A stretch of 28,649 nt of DNA from JABJAG01 sp038137215 (GCA_038137215.1 JAYQBG010000032.1:1-28649); one strand, 5' to 3'; counted from the first letter of the stretch, positions 1-8,460 are shown. Notes: generated from the sequence alone by a model not told the origin. Translations and numbers: made by a program.

Positions 1-452
1 TGGTCGCAATGGAAGTCCAGGCGGTTGCGGGTCTGATATCCGCGCGCATTGGGGTCGGCGAGTGTTTTTCCTTCATCGGTCACATGACCAAGGAGGTGCC
101 CCCGGGAGTTCTGCGACACCGGACGTCCCATGTGAACGCCCAGGCCCCAATAGATGAGTGCGCATTCTTCGTCTGTGTACCGTGCACGCGGCACGCCGCG
201 AATCAGAATCACACCCAGGCCGTCGGTCACCAGGGAGACGAGTTCGTCGAACTGGGACTTGAAGTTGGGTATGGGAAAAGCTTCGGGGCCGAAGGGGATT
301 TCAAGACCCTGCGCCTTGACCGTCTGCAGGGCCGAATCGATTTCTTCGATATCCGCATCGCTGAGTTGATAGAGCCAGCGCGGGTCATCCTGAATGGCGG
401 GGCCGACCCAGGCGTCGGGCGATGTGATGGGTTCTCGAATAATCTCTGTCAT
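1..452 (-). CDS. TauD/TfdA-family Fe(II)/2-oxoglutarate dioxygenase, 3' end cut by window
   Basis: The minus-strand frame starts at ATG (complement of 450-452) and stays open to base 1, giving 150 residues of an enzyme that is usually about 300-350 aa. A GGAG Shine-Dalgarno lies 7 nt upstream. The N-terminal half reads like TauD/TfdA dioxygenases: a segment GVILIRGVP near residues 80-88, HMGRPVSQNSRG near 107-118, and LDFHCD at 145-150. H148-x-D150 is the expected first part of the iron-binding HxD...H facial triad. The distal His and the 2-oxoglutarate-binding Arg would lie outside the window. Such enzymes hydroxylate a substrate using O2 and 2-oxoglutarate; the substrate here cannot be told. 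The gene diverges from the TRAP transporter genes and shares a 261-bp intergenic region with them, which suggests common control. The plus-strand frame over the same bases is a shadow. Confidence 0.85.
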   Translation of the reverse strand, partial: MTEIIREPITSPDAWVGPAIQDDPRWLYQLSDADIEEIDSALQTVKAQGLEIPFGPEAFPIPNFKSQFDELVSLVTDGLGVILIRGVPRARYTDEECALIYWGLGVHMGRPVSQNSRGHLLGHVTDEGKTLADPNARGYQTRNRLDFHCD

Positions 453-560
453 GGCGTTCTCCGAAAGCGCTTTTTTGCTTGGGCCAAGAATACCGAGATC
501 GAACGCAAACCGGCAACATTGCCGCTGCAAAAATCAAGAGGAAAATCTGCATTGAGGATG

Positions 561-576
561 ATTTGTCAGGACAAAT
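561..576. promoter_or_regulatory. Candidate operator dyad between dioxygenase and TRAP genes
   Basis: Perfect inverted repeat ATTTGTC-AG-GACAAAT inside the divergent intergenic region 453-713. Its core, TTGT-N4-ACAA, resembles the T.GT...AC.A dyads bound by FCD-type GntR regulators. It lies 109 bp from the dioxygenase start and 138 bp from the binding-protein start, so it could serve either promoter. No clear -10/-35 pair could be assigned, and no regulator gene sits next to it. Confidence 0.4.
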
Positions 577-713
577 TCACTTGATCTCGGCGAATGTGCC
601 TGCCATCGTTTCATGGTGAAGAAATACCGGATCCGGGCCTGACATTTTGGCGCGGCAACCGGATCGCTGTTTTCTGGACTCAAAAGAGTTCGATCCAACG
701 GGAGGAACCCCCC

Positions 714-1703
714 ATGAAGTTTATGAGCACCCTTGTTGCTGCCGCCAGCGTCGTCGTTCTTGCGACCTCCGCACAGGCAGCCGAACAGTATCGTATCGGC
801 GGCGGCCCCGCCGGTGGTGGTTGGCACCCGGCCGTGAGCGCCGGCGCACAGCTGCTGAACAACGAGGTCGGTGACAAGTTCAAGTTCAGCTATTCGCCCT
901 CGAATGGCTCGGTCGATAACGTCCGTCGCGTTTCGCTGGGTGATTTCGACACGGCCTGGGGCCATGTCGGTCAGATCTTCCAGTCTTGGAATGGTGTCGG
1001 CCTGTTTGAAAAAGACGGCGCGAGCAAGGACTTCCGCCTGATCGCCAACGTGCGTCAGCAGACCCAGATCATTGCCGTGCTGGCAGACAGCCCGATCAAG
1101 TCCTTCTCGGACATGAAGGGCAAGATCGTGAACCTGCTCAACAAGGGCTCGGGTTCGAACGTCAACTGCCGCAACATCATGGCCGGTTCCGGTATCATTG
1201 ACGAGATCGAGGTCCGCAACCTCGGCTTCAGTGACTCGGCCCGTGCGCTCGGCGATCGTCAGATCGACGTGTATTGCTCGGCCGGTGCACCTTTCACGAT
1301 TCCGGCACTGACCCAGCTCTCGATCACCAAGCCCGTGCGCTACATCACCATGACCGATGAAGAGCAGGCCGCTGTGATTGCATCCAACCCGTTCTATGCC
1401 CCGGTCACCATTCCGGTGCAGCCGGACGTGCGTGGCATGGACGCGCCGGCCAAGTCGATTGGCTATGACGTGTTCTGGATGGTCAACAAGAGCGTGTCCG
1501 ACGAAGCCGTCGCGGCAATGCTTGAAGTGGCTGCCGATCCGGAGAACCTGAAGAAGCTGGCGGCGACCGCCGGTTACTGGCGGACGCTCAGCGGCAACTT
1601 CGAGAACCTGAAGGCGCTGAAGATCCCGGTTCACCCGGCTGCTGCCAAGTACTGGGAAGGCCGTGGCGTTGATGTGCCGGACGAGGTTGTCCAGGGCTAC
1701 TAG
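714..1703 (+). CDS. TAXI-family TRAP transporter solute-binding protein
   Basis: 329-aa periplasmic binding protein of a TAXI-type TRAP transporter, which captures a substrate in the periplasm and hands it to the membrane permease. The start is ATG 714, 8 nt after GGAGG (701-705). The open frame extends upstream to 594, but that extension would bury the signal peptide. Residues 1-22 form a Sec signal peptide: a basic start, a hydrophobic run, and AQA before a likely cut at A22/A23. The mature protein opens with YRIGGGPAGGGW, the glycine-rich first strand typical of TAXI proteins. LLNKGSGSNVNCRNIM, near the middle, fits the family's ligand-loop region. The fused permease lies downstream after a hairpin, the usual pairing. 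Substrate is unknown; organic acids or amino acids are typical of the family. Confidence 0.92.
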   Translation: MKFMSTLVAAASVVVLATSAQAAEQYRIGGGPAGGGWHPAVSAGAQLLNNEVGDKFKFSYSPSNGSVDNVRRVSLGDFDTAWGHVGQIFQSWNGVGLFEKDGASKDFRLIANVRQQTQIIAVLADSPIKSFSDMKGKIVNLLNKGSGSNVNCRNIMAGSGIIDEIEVRNLGFSDSARALGDRQIDVYCSAGAPFTIPALTQLSITKPVRYITMTDEEQAAVIASNPFYAPVTIPVQPDVRGMDAPAKSIGYDVFWMVNKSVSDEAVAAMLEVAADPENLKKLAATAGYWRTLSGNFENLKALKIPVHPAAAKYWEGRGVDVPDEVVQGY

Positions 1704-1748
1704 TCGCGGATGGCATCCGGCTGGATGCATATCTAAAAACGTAGATCA

Positions 1749-1775
1749 GGCGCGAAGGGAAATTCCCTTCGCGCC
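1749..1775 (+). terminator. Intercistronic hairpin between TRAP binding protein and permease
   Basis: Perfect 12-bp inverted repeat GGCGCGAAGGGA / TCCCTTCGCGCC with a 3-nt loop (AAT), 46 nt after the binding-protein stop and 62 nt before the permease ATG. No T-tract follows, so it is more likely a partial terminator or an mRNA 3'-end stabiliser than a full stop. That would let the soluble protein be made in excess over the permease. The dosage role is inferred; the hairpin is directly visible. Confidence 0.6.
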
Positions 1776-1836
1776 GTGATCGCTTCTGCGGCCTTGATTG
1801 TCCGCAGCACAAACTTTGTCCATCGGGGGTGGAAAG

Positions 1837-4329
1837 ATGGCCAGTCGTACCGTCAATGTACTCATGAGTATCGGCATTCTCAGTGATGAGATGACGCCGC
1901 CGCGTGACATGCGCGGGATCGTCAAGTTGCTGTTTTCGGTTATCGCCGTTTCCTACTCCTACTTCTTTCTGCACATTTCCTTTTTCGGCCCACCGGTCGA
2001 AGCCGTGTTCCGCGGGACCTTCTTCCTGGGTGTGGCGGTCATGTCACTGCTGCTCTTCAAGGGACGGCAACGGTCCTACCGCGAGAAAATCATCTGGCTC
2101 GACGAGTTCTTCGCGCTTGCCAACCTGTTCATGATTGGTGCCGCGCTGGCCATGCTGGCCCATTGGTATTTCGGTGCGCAGGTTGAGCTGTGGCGCCGCT
2201 ACGAGAGTTCGGAAGTCTATATCGTCGGCCTGATCGGTGGCCTGATTGGCGCCGCAGTGTACTTCGTCGAAGGATGGCGCAAGGAGCAGCGCGACGGCTT
2301 TGCGGTCTCCGATATCTTGTTCCTTTTTGGTGCCATCACAGCGGTCCTCTGGTGGGTCATCAATCTTGATGAACTGCGCACCAATATCGGCTCCCTTGTG
2401 ATCGCGCCGCTTGTGATCTTTGCCGTAATCCTGGCGTCGGTAAGTTTCGAAATTGCCCGCCGAATCGTCGGTCCTCTGATCCCGTTCCTCGGTTTCCTGT
2501 TCTTCATTTACTCCTTCGAATTCGTCGGACAGGCGATGCCAGGAATTCTGAACCATCTGGGCTTCCGGACCGCCCGGGTGATGGAGTTCCTGATGCTTTC
2601 GACCGAAGGTATGTTCGGTCTGATCACCAACACCTTCGCCACGTTTATTGTCATCTTCGTGATCCTTGGCGCGTTTCTGGAAAAAACCGGATTGGGCGCG
2701 GTCATCATTAATTCGGCCTATCGTCTGACCGGTGCCAAGACCGGCGGCCCGGGCCTGGCGGCGGTCATCAGCAGCGGCTTCTTTGGCATGATTTCGGGCA
2801 GCGGCGTTGCCAATGTCATGACAACGGGCACCTTCACCATTCCGCTGATGAAGCGGGTCGGCTACCGCTCGGAATTCGCAGGCGGCGTCGAAGCGGCCGC
2901 TTCGACAGGCGGTGCTTATATGCCGCCGATCATGGGGGCCGGCGCCTTCCTGCTCGCCGAGCTGACCGAGACCCCGTATCTGACCATCATCACGATCGCC
3001 TTCGCCCCGGCGCTGCTCTACTACGTGTCGGTTGGGCTGATCGTGTATTTCCGCGCGGTGCGCAACAATCTCCATGGAGTTCCGGTGGATGAGCTGCCGC
3101 CCTGGAGTGAAGTCCTTCCCCGGCTGCATCTCCTGCTGCCGATCCCGTTCATGGTCTATCTGTTGGTCATCGGTGATTCGCCGTTCCTGGCCGCTGCCAA
3201 AACGATCGTCGTTATCGTCATGCTCAAGGCGATCGACTTGCTGATGTCGATCCCGACCAGCCGCTCGGATACGTCCTGGAAGCTCCATCTGGCCATTGCC
3301 GTGGCTTTCGGGGTGCTCGTTTATTTCTTCGGCATGGCCGTCGGGCCGCCGTTCAGCTGGCTGGTCGAGGATTTCGTCGGAATCGGGATTTCCGATGCCT
3401 TCTTCTGGGTGCTGTTCGTCTTCATTCTGCTGAAAATTGGCGAGATCCTTGTTCTTGGCCGCGATGAGGAAGAAGCCGAACGCCGCGAAAACGCCGTGGA
3501 AGAGGATTTCGTTGGCGTCCACGTTCAGACCGAAACCATGACCGGCCTGAAGGATGTCGGGGTGGAACTTGTCCGCACCATTTATGCCTCCATGGAAGCA
3601 GGTGCGCGGAACACCCTGGTCGTGAGCTGTATTGCGGGTGTCCTGGGTATTCTGCTTGCGGCGGCCACCCAGAGCGCGCTGCCCAACAAGGTCGGCGAAC
3701 TACTGGTCGCGGCCAGTGGCGGCTATCTGGGCGTCGCGATCTTCTTCGTGATTATTGCCGGATATATCGTTGGTATGGGCCTGCCGATTGCGGCGAGTTA
3801 CGTGATCCTGGCGGTCTTCGCTGTCGGCGCGCTGGTTGATCTCGGTGTGCCCGCACTGACGGCTCATATGATCAGTTATTGGGTTGCTGTCGTCAGTGCC
3901 GTCACGCCACCGGTCGCCCTGGCAGCTTATGCGGCGAGTTCGATCGCACAGGGTGATCCGGTCAAAACAGGCAATCAGGCGCTGAAGCTGGCATCCCTGA
4001 TCCTGATCACGCCATATCTGTTTGCCTATACGCCGATCCTGCTGGACGGTTCGACCTTCGACGTTACGGTGACGATCATCGCGTCCTTCGCGGGGGTCTA
4101 TGCCTGGGCGCGTTTCCTCGACGGGTTTGGCATCGGGCGTAAGATCCCGTTCGAGCGGCTGATCTGGCTGTTCATTGCGACCTGCCTGCTGCTGCCGATT
4201 GGACCGCTCGTGCATTGGGCGACTGGATTGCCCGGCAATGTGCGTTATGAGTTCTATGCTGTCGGTGCGGTGGTCATGGTGATCACCTACTTCCTGCAGA
4301 ATGTTCGCAAACCGGCCGAAGCGGCTTAG
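1837..4329 (+). CDS. TRAP transporter fused 4TM/12TM permease (DctQM-type fusion)
   Basis: 830-aa inner-membrane protein with many hydrophobic helices, the fused small and large TRAP permease that pairs with TAXI binding proteins and imports substrate by ion symport. ATG 1837 is chosen because GGGGGTGGAAAG lies just before it; a TTG at 1798 in the same frame has no such signal. The TRAP-M signature is clear near residues 317-375, with GSGVANVMTTGTFTIPLMKR followed by EAAASTGGAYMPPIMGAGAF. A second matching block lies near 640-710, with GMGLPIAASYVILAVF and SAVTPPVALAAYAASSIAQGD. A charged cytoplasmic loop (EEEAERRENAVEEDF, around residues 545-560) separates the two halves. Length is normal for the fused family. 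Confidence 0.93.
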   Translation: MASRTVNVLMSIGILSDEMTPPRDMRGIVKLLFSVIAVSYSYFFLHISFFGPPVEAVFRGTFFLGVAVMSLLLFKGRQRSYREKIIWLDEFFALANLFMIGAALAMLAHWYFGAQVELWRRYESSEVYIVGLIGGLIGAAVYFVEGWRKEQRDGFAVSDILFLFGAITAVLWWVINLDELRTNIGSLVIAPLVIFAVILASVSFEIARRIVGPLIPFLGFLFFIYSFEFVGQAMPGILNHLGFRTARVMEFLMLSTEGMFGLITNTFATFIVIFVILGAFLEKTGLGAVIINSAYRLTGAKTGGPGLAAVISSGFFGMISGSGVANVMTTGTFTIPLMKRVGYRSEFAGGVEAAASTGGAYMPPIMGAGAFLLAELTETPYLTIITIAFAPALLYYVSVGLIVYFRAVRNNLHGVPVDELPPWSEVLPRLHLLLPIPFMVYLLVIGDSPFLAAAKTIVVIVMLKAIDLLMSIPTSRSDTSWKLHLAIAVAFGVLVYFFGMAVGPPFSWLVEDFVGIGISDAFFWVLFVFILLKIGEILVLGRDEEEAERRENAVEEDFVGVHVQTETMTGLKDVGVELVRTIYASMEAGARNTLVVSCIAGVLGILLAAATQSALPNKVGELLVAASGGYLGVAIFFVIIAGYIVGMGLPIAASYVILAVFAVGALVDLGVPALTAHMISYWVAVVSAVTPPVALAAYAASSIAQGDPVKTGNQALKLASLILITPYLFAYTPILLDGSTFDVTVTIIASFAGVYAWARFLDGFGIGRKIPFERLIWLFIATCLLLPIGPLVHWATGLPGNVRYEFYAVGAVVMVITYFLQNVRKPAEAA

Positions 4330-4373
4330 CCGGCGCCAACCATTCGCAGGGCACATGGCGGTCCTGAGCTGTA

Positions 4374-4410
4374 TCGACCGGCCCGGCGTTGTTCGCGGCC
4401 GGTCGAGCGT
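4374..4410 (+). terminator. Probable terminator after TRAP permease
   Basis: A perfect 10-bp stem, TCGACCGGCC (4374-4383) with GGCCGGTCGA (4397-4406), and a 13-nt loop begin 45 nt after the permease stop. It is followed by GCGTTTATTAG, only moderately T-rich. It may end the transporter transcript or reduce read-through into the ThDP gene. Confidence 0.5.
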
Positions 4411-4428
4411 TTATTAGTCTCTAACGAA

Positions 4429-4448
4429 CGCCCCGCCCGGACGGGGCG
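4429..4448 (+). other. GC hairpin in the leader of the ThDP gene
   Basis: 7-bp stem CGCCCCG / CGGGGCG with a 6-nt loop, 30 nt before ATG 4479 and just upstream of its Shine-Dalgarno. An A-rich stretch follows rather than a T-run, so it is not a good plus-strand terminator. It could be a 5'-UTR structure or the second half of a tandem terminator with 4374-4410. Confidence 0.3.
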
Positions 4449-4478
4449 CAAAAATTATTACACAGAGGGGAACTCGAA

Positions 4479-6161
4479 ATGGCAAAGATGACCGGTGCAC
4501 AGGTGATGGCCGACATGCTGAAGGCTTATGGCGTCACTCATATCTTTCACGTCCCGGCGGTCTTGCGGACGACCATGGTGGAGCTGGAAAAGCGCACCGA
4601 CATCAAGCGGCTGCACGTTCATTCCGAAGCCACGGCGGCCTATATGGCCGATGGTTATGCCCGCGCGACCGGCAAGCCCGGTATCTGCATGGCGCAGGTG
4701 ATCGGTGCTCTGAACCTTGCCGCTGGCCTGCGCGACCCGTGGCTGGCCAAGTCCCCCGTGATTGCCATGACCGGCGGTCGCGACCCCAAGACGAAATTCC
4801 GCGGCGTCTATCAGGAAATCGATGATGTCCCGGCTTTTGAACCGGTGACCAAGTTCAATGCCACCGTCGATGACGTGTCGCGGTTCCCCGATATGATCCG
4901 TCAGGCCTTTCGCGCGGCAACGACCGGAACCCCGGGGCCCGTGCACCTTCAGTTCCGCGGGAACGAGGGTCAGATCGATGTCGAAGAAGCCGATATGGAG
5001 CCGATGATCGAAGAGGCCTTCGCCCAGTTGCCGGCCTATCGCCCAGAACCGTCCGAGGAGTCGCTGCGGGCGGCCATGGCGGCGATTGAGGCGGCGGACC
5101 GTCCGGTGATCGTCGCCGGCGGCGGCGTCCGTGCTTCGGGCGCACAGGCCGATGTGGTTGCGCTCGCCGAGCGTCTGAACATCCCTGTGGCGACCTCGCT
5201 CAACGGCAAGGACACGATCCCTGCCAATCACCCGCTTTCCGTGGGCGTGGTCGGCACCTATTCGCGCGAGAGTGCGAACGTCATCGTGAATGAAGCCGAT
5301 CTGGTGATCTATATCGGTTCCACCACCGGCAGCATGGTGACCCATTTCTGGGCCGTGCCCGAGATCGGCACCAAGGTCGTGCATATCGATATCGAGCCGC
5401 AGGAGATCGGGCGGAATTACCCCGTTGTCGCCGGTGTCCAGGGTGATGCCAAGGTGGCCGTCACCAAGCTTCTCACCATGACCAATGCAGAGTCTGCCGG
5501 ACGGCGAGCCGGTTGGGCGGCGCGTGCCGGCGAAGCCGATCAGCAGTGGCGCGAGAAATACAACGATCTGCTGACCTCGGATGTAGAGCCGATGCGCCCG
5601 GAACGGATGTGCCACGAACTCAGCCAGCACCTGCCCGATGACGCGATTGTCGTGGCCGACACCGGACATACCGGTATGTGGATGGGCGGAATGTTCGACC
5701 TGACCTCGCCGAACCAGAGCTATATGCGCTCGGCCGGTCATCTCGGCTGGGCCTTCTCGGCGGCGCTGGGTGCCAAATGTGGCGTGCCCGACCGGCCGGT
5801 CTTCTGTTTCACCGGCGATGCCGGCTTCTGGTATCACATCGGCGATGTGGAAACGGCGGCGCGTTGGAGGATCAATACCGTGACGCTGGTCAACAACAAC
5901 TCTTCGGGCAACCAGTCCAAGAGGGGCTTCGACCGGGTGTATGGCGGTGAGCAGACAGCCGAGGCCGAAAAGCTCTGGCAGTTCACCGATGTGAACTTTG
6001 CCCGCATTGCCGAGGAAATGGGCGCGGTCGGTATTCGTGTCGAAAAGCCGGGCGAACTCTCGGGCGCGATCCAGCAGGCCTTCGAGGCGGCCAAGACCCG
6101 TCCCGTCATCCTGGATGTGACCAGTGATCTCAACGCCCTGGCGCCCCTCGCGGTCAGCTAG
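4479..6161 (+). CDS. Thiamine diphosphate-dependent enzyme (acetolactate synthase-like)
   Basis: 560-aa three-domain ThDP enzyme of the acetolactate synthase / benzoylformate decarboxylase superfamily, which cleaves or joins 2-oxo acids. ATG 4479 follows GAGGGGA. The N-terminal domain has the catalytic Glu at E50 in HVHSEATAAYMADGYARATG. The C-terminal ThDP/Mg motif is G446-D-A-G-F...N472-N-N, the usual GDG-x(~25)-NN layout. The N-terminal FHVPA replaces the more common FGVPG, and there is no quinone- or FAD-specific tail, so this is probably not a housekeeping IlvB. It lies between a TRAP permease and a fumarylacetoacetase-fold enzyme 26 nt downstream, which suggests action on an imported 2-oxo acid. 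Alternatives are a decarboxylase, a carboligase or a cyclohexanedione-hydrolase-like enzyme; the sequence does not decide. Confidence 0.88.
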   Translation: MAKMTGAQVMADMLKAYGVTHIFHVPAVLRTTMVELEKRTDIKRLHVHSEATAAYMADGYARATGKPGICMAQVIGALNLAAGLRDPWLAKSPVIAMTGGRDPKTKFRGVYQEIDDVPAFEPVTKFNATVDDVSRFPDMIRQAFRAATTGTPGPVHLQFRGNEGQIDVEEADMEPMIEEAFAQLPAYRPEPSEESLRAAMAAIEAADRPVIVAGGGVRASGAQADVVALAERLNIPVATSLNGKDTIPANHPLSVGVVGTYSRESANVIVNEADLVIYIGSTTGSMVTHFWAVPEIGTKVVHIDIEPQEIGRNYPVVAGVQGDAKVAVTKLLTMTNAESAGRRAGWAARAGEADQQWREKYNDLLTSDVEPMRPERMCHELSQHLPDDAIVVADTGHTGMWMGGMFDLTSPNQSYMRSAGHLGWAFSAALGAKCGVPDRPVFCFTGDAGFWYHIGDVETAARWRINTVTLVNNNSSGNQSKRGFDRVYGGEQTAEAEKLWQFTDVNFARIAEEMGAVGIRVEKPGELSGAIQQAFEAAKTRPVILDVTSDLNALAPLAVS

Positions 6162-6187
6162 GCAAATCCAGAGGACAGGCGGCGCGC

Positions 6188-7183
6188 ATGACCGGATCTC
6201 CGTTCAAACTCGCGACGGTGGAAACTGGTCGCGCGCCGTTTGTCATGATAGTAGTGGACGAGCACGCCTTCGTGCTCGATACGCTCTACAAGGCCTGGCG
6301 GCAGGGACGTCGTGGTGGCGCGCTGGTCGGTGTCAGCAGCATCCAGCTTCTGCTGCAGGACTGGGACACCAACTTCGAAGGCCTTTGCGCCATGGCCGAG
6401 TTTGCCGCGGCGGGTGTTGTCCCGGACGGCGTGGAGATCGACGAGGCCTCGGTTCGCTATCTGCCGCCGATCCATATCCCCGGCAAGATGATCTATGCCG
6501 CCGCCAATTACGGCGATCACATCCGGGAGATGCTGAACGCTGGCACGGCTCAGAATGACGATAAACACTCCAGCATGCTCGACCGGGACAAGTCCCGCGT
6601 CCGGCCATACTCCTTTCTCAAGGCGCCGACAGCGCTTTGCGGCGCCCATGACGACATTGTCGCGCCCCTGGATTGCAGCAAGATCGACTGGGAAGTCGAA
6701 CTGGCCATGGCTGTGGGGCGCCGCGCCAAGCGGGTTTCGGCGGACAACGCCATGGACTGCATTGCCGGTTTCATGACCACCAACGACGTTTCTGCACGTG
6801 ACTGGAACATGCGCGACGACTGGCCGACCCTGCGCACCGACTGGTTCGGCGGCAAGAGCCATGACACCTTTGCGCCGATGGGGCCCTATTTCGTGCCGCG
6901 CGCCTTCGTGCCGGACCATATGAATCTGCGTCTCACGCTCAAGGTGAACGGTGAGACGAAACAGGACGGCAATACCGGTGAAATGGTGTTCTCGCCTGAA
7001 GAACAGATCGAGTTTGCTTCGGAGATGATCACCCTCGAGCCCGGCGATATTCTGTCCACCGGCACGCCGGCGGGTGTTGGACACGGGGCAGGAACCTACC
7101 TTCAGCCCGGCGATGTGGTGGAAACCGAAGTCGAAAGCCTTGGGGTCATGCGAAACACGGTCGTGGCCGAAACCGCGAATTGA
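6188..7183 (+). CDS. Fumarylacetoacetase-fold hydrolase/isomerase (first copy)
   Basis: 331-aa member of the fumarylacetoacetate hydrolase (FAH) family, enzymes that hydrolyse, hydrate, decarboxylate or isomerise 2-oxo acids with a bound Mg or Mn. ATG 6188 follows a GAGGA 12 nt upstream. The metal ligands are visible as E169 and E171 in DWEVEL and D200 in TTNDVSARDWN. H111 in NYGDHIREM is the usual active-site His. The C-terminal GDILSTGTPAGVGHG strand is typical. It sits 26 nt after the ThDP gene and 49 nt before the aldolase-like gene, so the three are likely one transcript. Reaction type within the family is unassigned. Confidence 0.9.
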   Translation: MTGSPFKLATVETGRAPFVMIVVDEHAFVLDTLYKAWRQGRRGGALVGVSSIQLLLQDWDTNFEGLCAMAEFAAAGVVPDGVEIDEASVRYLPPIHIPGKMIYAAANYGDHIREMLNAGTAQNDDKHSSMLDRDKSRVRPYSFLKAPTALCGAHDDIVAPLDCSKIDWEVELAMAVGRRAKRVSADNAMDCIAGFMTTNDVSARDWNMRDDWPTLRTDWFGGKSHDTFAPMGPYFVPRAFVPDHMNLRLTLKVNGETKQDGNTGEMVFSPEEQIEFASEMITLEPGDILSTGTPAGVGHGAGTYLQPGDVVETEVESLGVMRNTVVAETAN

Positions 7184-7232
7184 CGCCGCCGCGCCGACGC
7201 GCGAGGCTAGCGTCACAACACAGGAGATGGAT

Positions 7233-8012
7233 ATGTCGAACGCCGAAATCGTGGAACTTTATCCCAGCGTGCAGGATCAGGTGAGCGCCGAGGAGTGGGA
7301 GATGCGGGTCAATCTGGCCGCGTGCTACCGCCTCGTGGAACTGTACGACATGTCCGACATGACCCGGACCCATATTTCAGCCCGTGTGCCGGGTGAAGAC
7401 ACGTTTCTGCTCAATCCTTATGGACTGATGTTCAGCGAAGTCACGGCATCCAGTCTGATCAAGGTGGACCAGGACGGAAACGAACTCGACAATCGTGGCC
7501 CCTACAAGATCAATCCGGCCGGCTTCACGATCCACAGTGCGGTCCACGGACACAGTCATGAATTCGCATGCGTGCTCCATACCCATTCGGAGGCCGGGAT
7601 GGCGTTATCGGCCATGGAGTGCGGCCTGTTGCCGATTTCCCAGCATTCGATGCGGTTCTACAATCGGATTTCCTATCACGACTATGAAGGTATTGCGCTC
7701 GATCTCGATGAGCGTGCACGTCTGATTGCCGATCTTGGTGACAACAGCGCGATGATCCTGCGCAATCACGGTTTCCTGACTGCTGGGCGCAATGTGGCCG
7801 AGGCCTTTTCGCAGGTGTTCTATCTGGAGAAGTGCGCCAAGAGCCAGATTCAGGCCATGTCGGCGGTCGGTCTGGACGGCCTCGTGATCCCGTCACCTGA
7901 CGTGTGCGAACACACCGCGCAGCAATTTGCACGGAATCCCAATTTCTCGGACCTGGACTGGCCGGGTCATCTGCGTCGGCTTGACGAACTTGACCCCAGT
8001 TATGCGAGCTAG
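7233..8012 (+). CDS. Class II aldolase/adducin-like protein
   Basis: 259-aa protein of the class II aldolase/adducin family. AGGAG (7222-7226) points to ATG 7233; an ATG at 7227 in frame is too close to that signal, and a longer frame from 7074 overlaps the upstream gene. Zn ligands of the fold are present: H116 and H118 in VLHTHSEAG, and H179 in RNHGFLTAG. Where true aldolases such as FucA carry the catalytic Glu (SSE...H), this protein has NPAGFTIHSAVHG, with Gly in that place as in adducin-like members. It is therefore probably not a simple retro-aldol enzyme; decarboxylase, dehydratase or non-catalytic roles are open. It closes the ThDP-FAH-aldolase cluster. Confidence 0.85.
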   Translation: MSNAEIVELYPSVQDQVSAEEWEMRVNLAACYRLVELYDMSDMTRTHISARVPGEDTFLLNPYGLMFSEVTASSLIKVDQDGNELDNRGPYKINPAGFTIHSAVHGHSHEFACVLHTHSEAGMALSAMECGLLPISQHSMRFYNRISYHDYEGIALDLDERARLIADLGDNSAMILRNHGFLTAGRNVAEAFSQVFYLEKCAKSQIQAMSAVGLDGLVIPSPDVCEHTAQQFARNPNFSDLDWPGHLRRLDELDPSYAS

Positions 8013-8043
8013 TTGTTTCGGCACATCCTCCGGAATAACTATC

Positions 8044-8056
8044 GACGCCAGGCGTC
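8044..8056. promoter_or_regulatory. Short dyad GACGCC-A-GGCGTC
   Basis: Perfect 6-bp arms around one base, in the 92-bp gap between the aldolase-like gene and the small membrane protein. It is too tight for an RNA hairpin and would suit a protein-binding site. No other copy was noticed nearby, and it could be chance in GC-rich DNA. Confidence 0.2.
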
Positions 8057-8104
8057 AGGTCGCATAGAACCTGCCGAACAATGACGACAGGTGGTCGGTT
8101 CACC

Positions 8105-8353
8105 ATGCCGCGCAATATCGGTGGAACAATTCTTCGGCTTTTCATTCTCTCGCTTGTCGTGGGGATTATTCTGTTGGTGTTCGAAATCGACCCGGAAGGC
8201 CTGCTGGGTGCAATCGGGGGCACGGTTGAGAGTATCTTCCTGGTGCTGGTCGATGCGGTTGAATGGGCCGTGCCATTTGTGTTGATCGGCGCCATTGTCG
8301 TGGTACCGATCTGGTTGATTTTCGCGGCGTTACGGATGTTGCGACGGCGTTGA
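8105..8353 (+). CDS. Small two-helix membrane protein
   Basis: 82-aa protein starting at ATG 8105, with AGGTGG about 10 nt upstream; ATG 8081 in the same frame has no clear ribosome site. Two hydrophobic spans are visible: LFILSLVVGIILLVF near residues 12-26 and FLVLVDAVEWAVPFVLIGAIVVVPIWLIF near 45-73. The C-terminus is basic (LRMLRRR), suggesting an inside end. The RLF.LSLVVG...IDPEGLL pattern recalls the small alphaproteobacterial family DUF6460, but this is from memory. It lies 107 bp upstream of the MscS gene and may be co-transcribed with it. Function unknown. Confidence 0.65.
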   Translation: MPRNIGGTILRLFILSLVVGIILLVFEIDPEGLLGAIGGTVESIFLVLVDAVEWAVPFVLIGAIVVVPIWLIFAALRMLRRR

Positions 8354-8460
8354 GCACTCTCGGGGGAGGGTGAATAAGAACAAGCCTTCCGGGGTGTCTC
8401 GGGAGCATCTGGAGAACAGGGGTAACGAGCATAGACAATGAAGTACAAGAGATTGTCGAT

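Noticed and set aside
9..584. 191-aa plus-strand open frame at the left edge
   Set aside because: It is antisense to the dioxygenase frame (complement 1-452), which has an H-x-D motif, family-like sequence and a ribosome site. The plus-strand translation has no recognisable family.
534..1730. 398-aa minus-strand frame over the TAXI gene
   Set aside because: Rich in His, Arg and Gly with no fold signature; a typical GC-bias shadow of the plus-strand binding protein.
2044..3522. 492-aa minus-strand frame over the TRAP permease
   Set aside because: Charged low-complexity translation antisense to a clear multi-helix membrane protein.
4429..4448. Rho-independent terminator for the minus strand
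   Set aside because: On the minus strand the T-run comes before the stem, not after it, and no minus-strand gene ends here.
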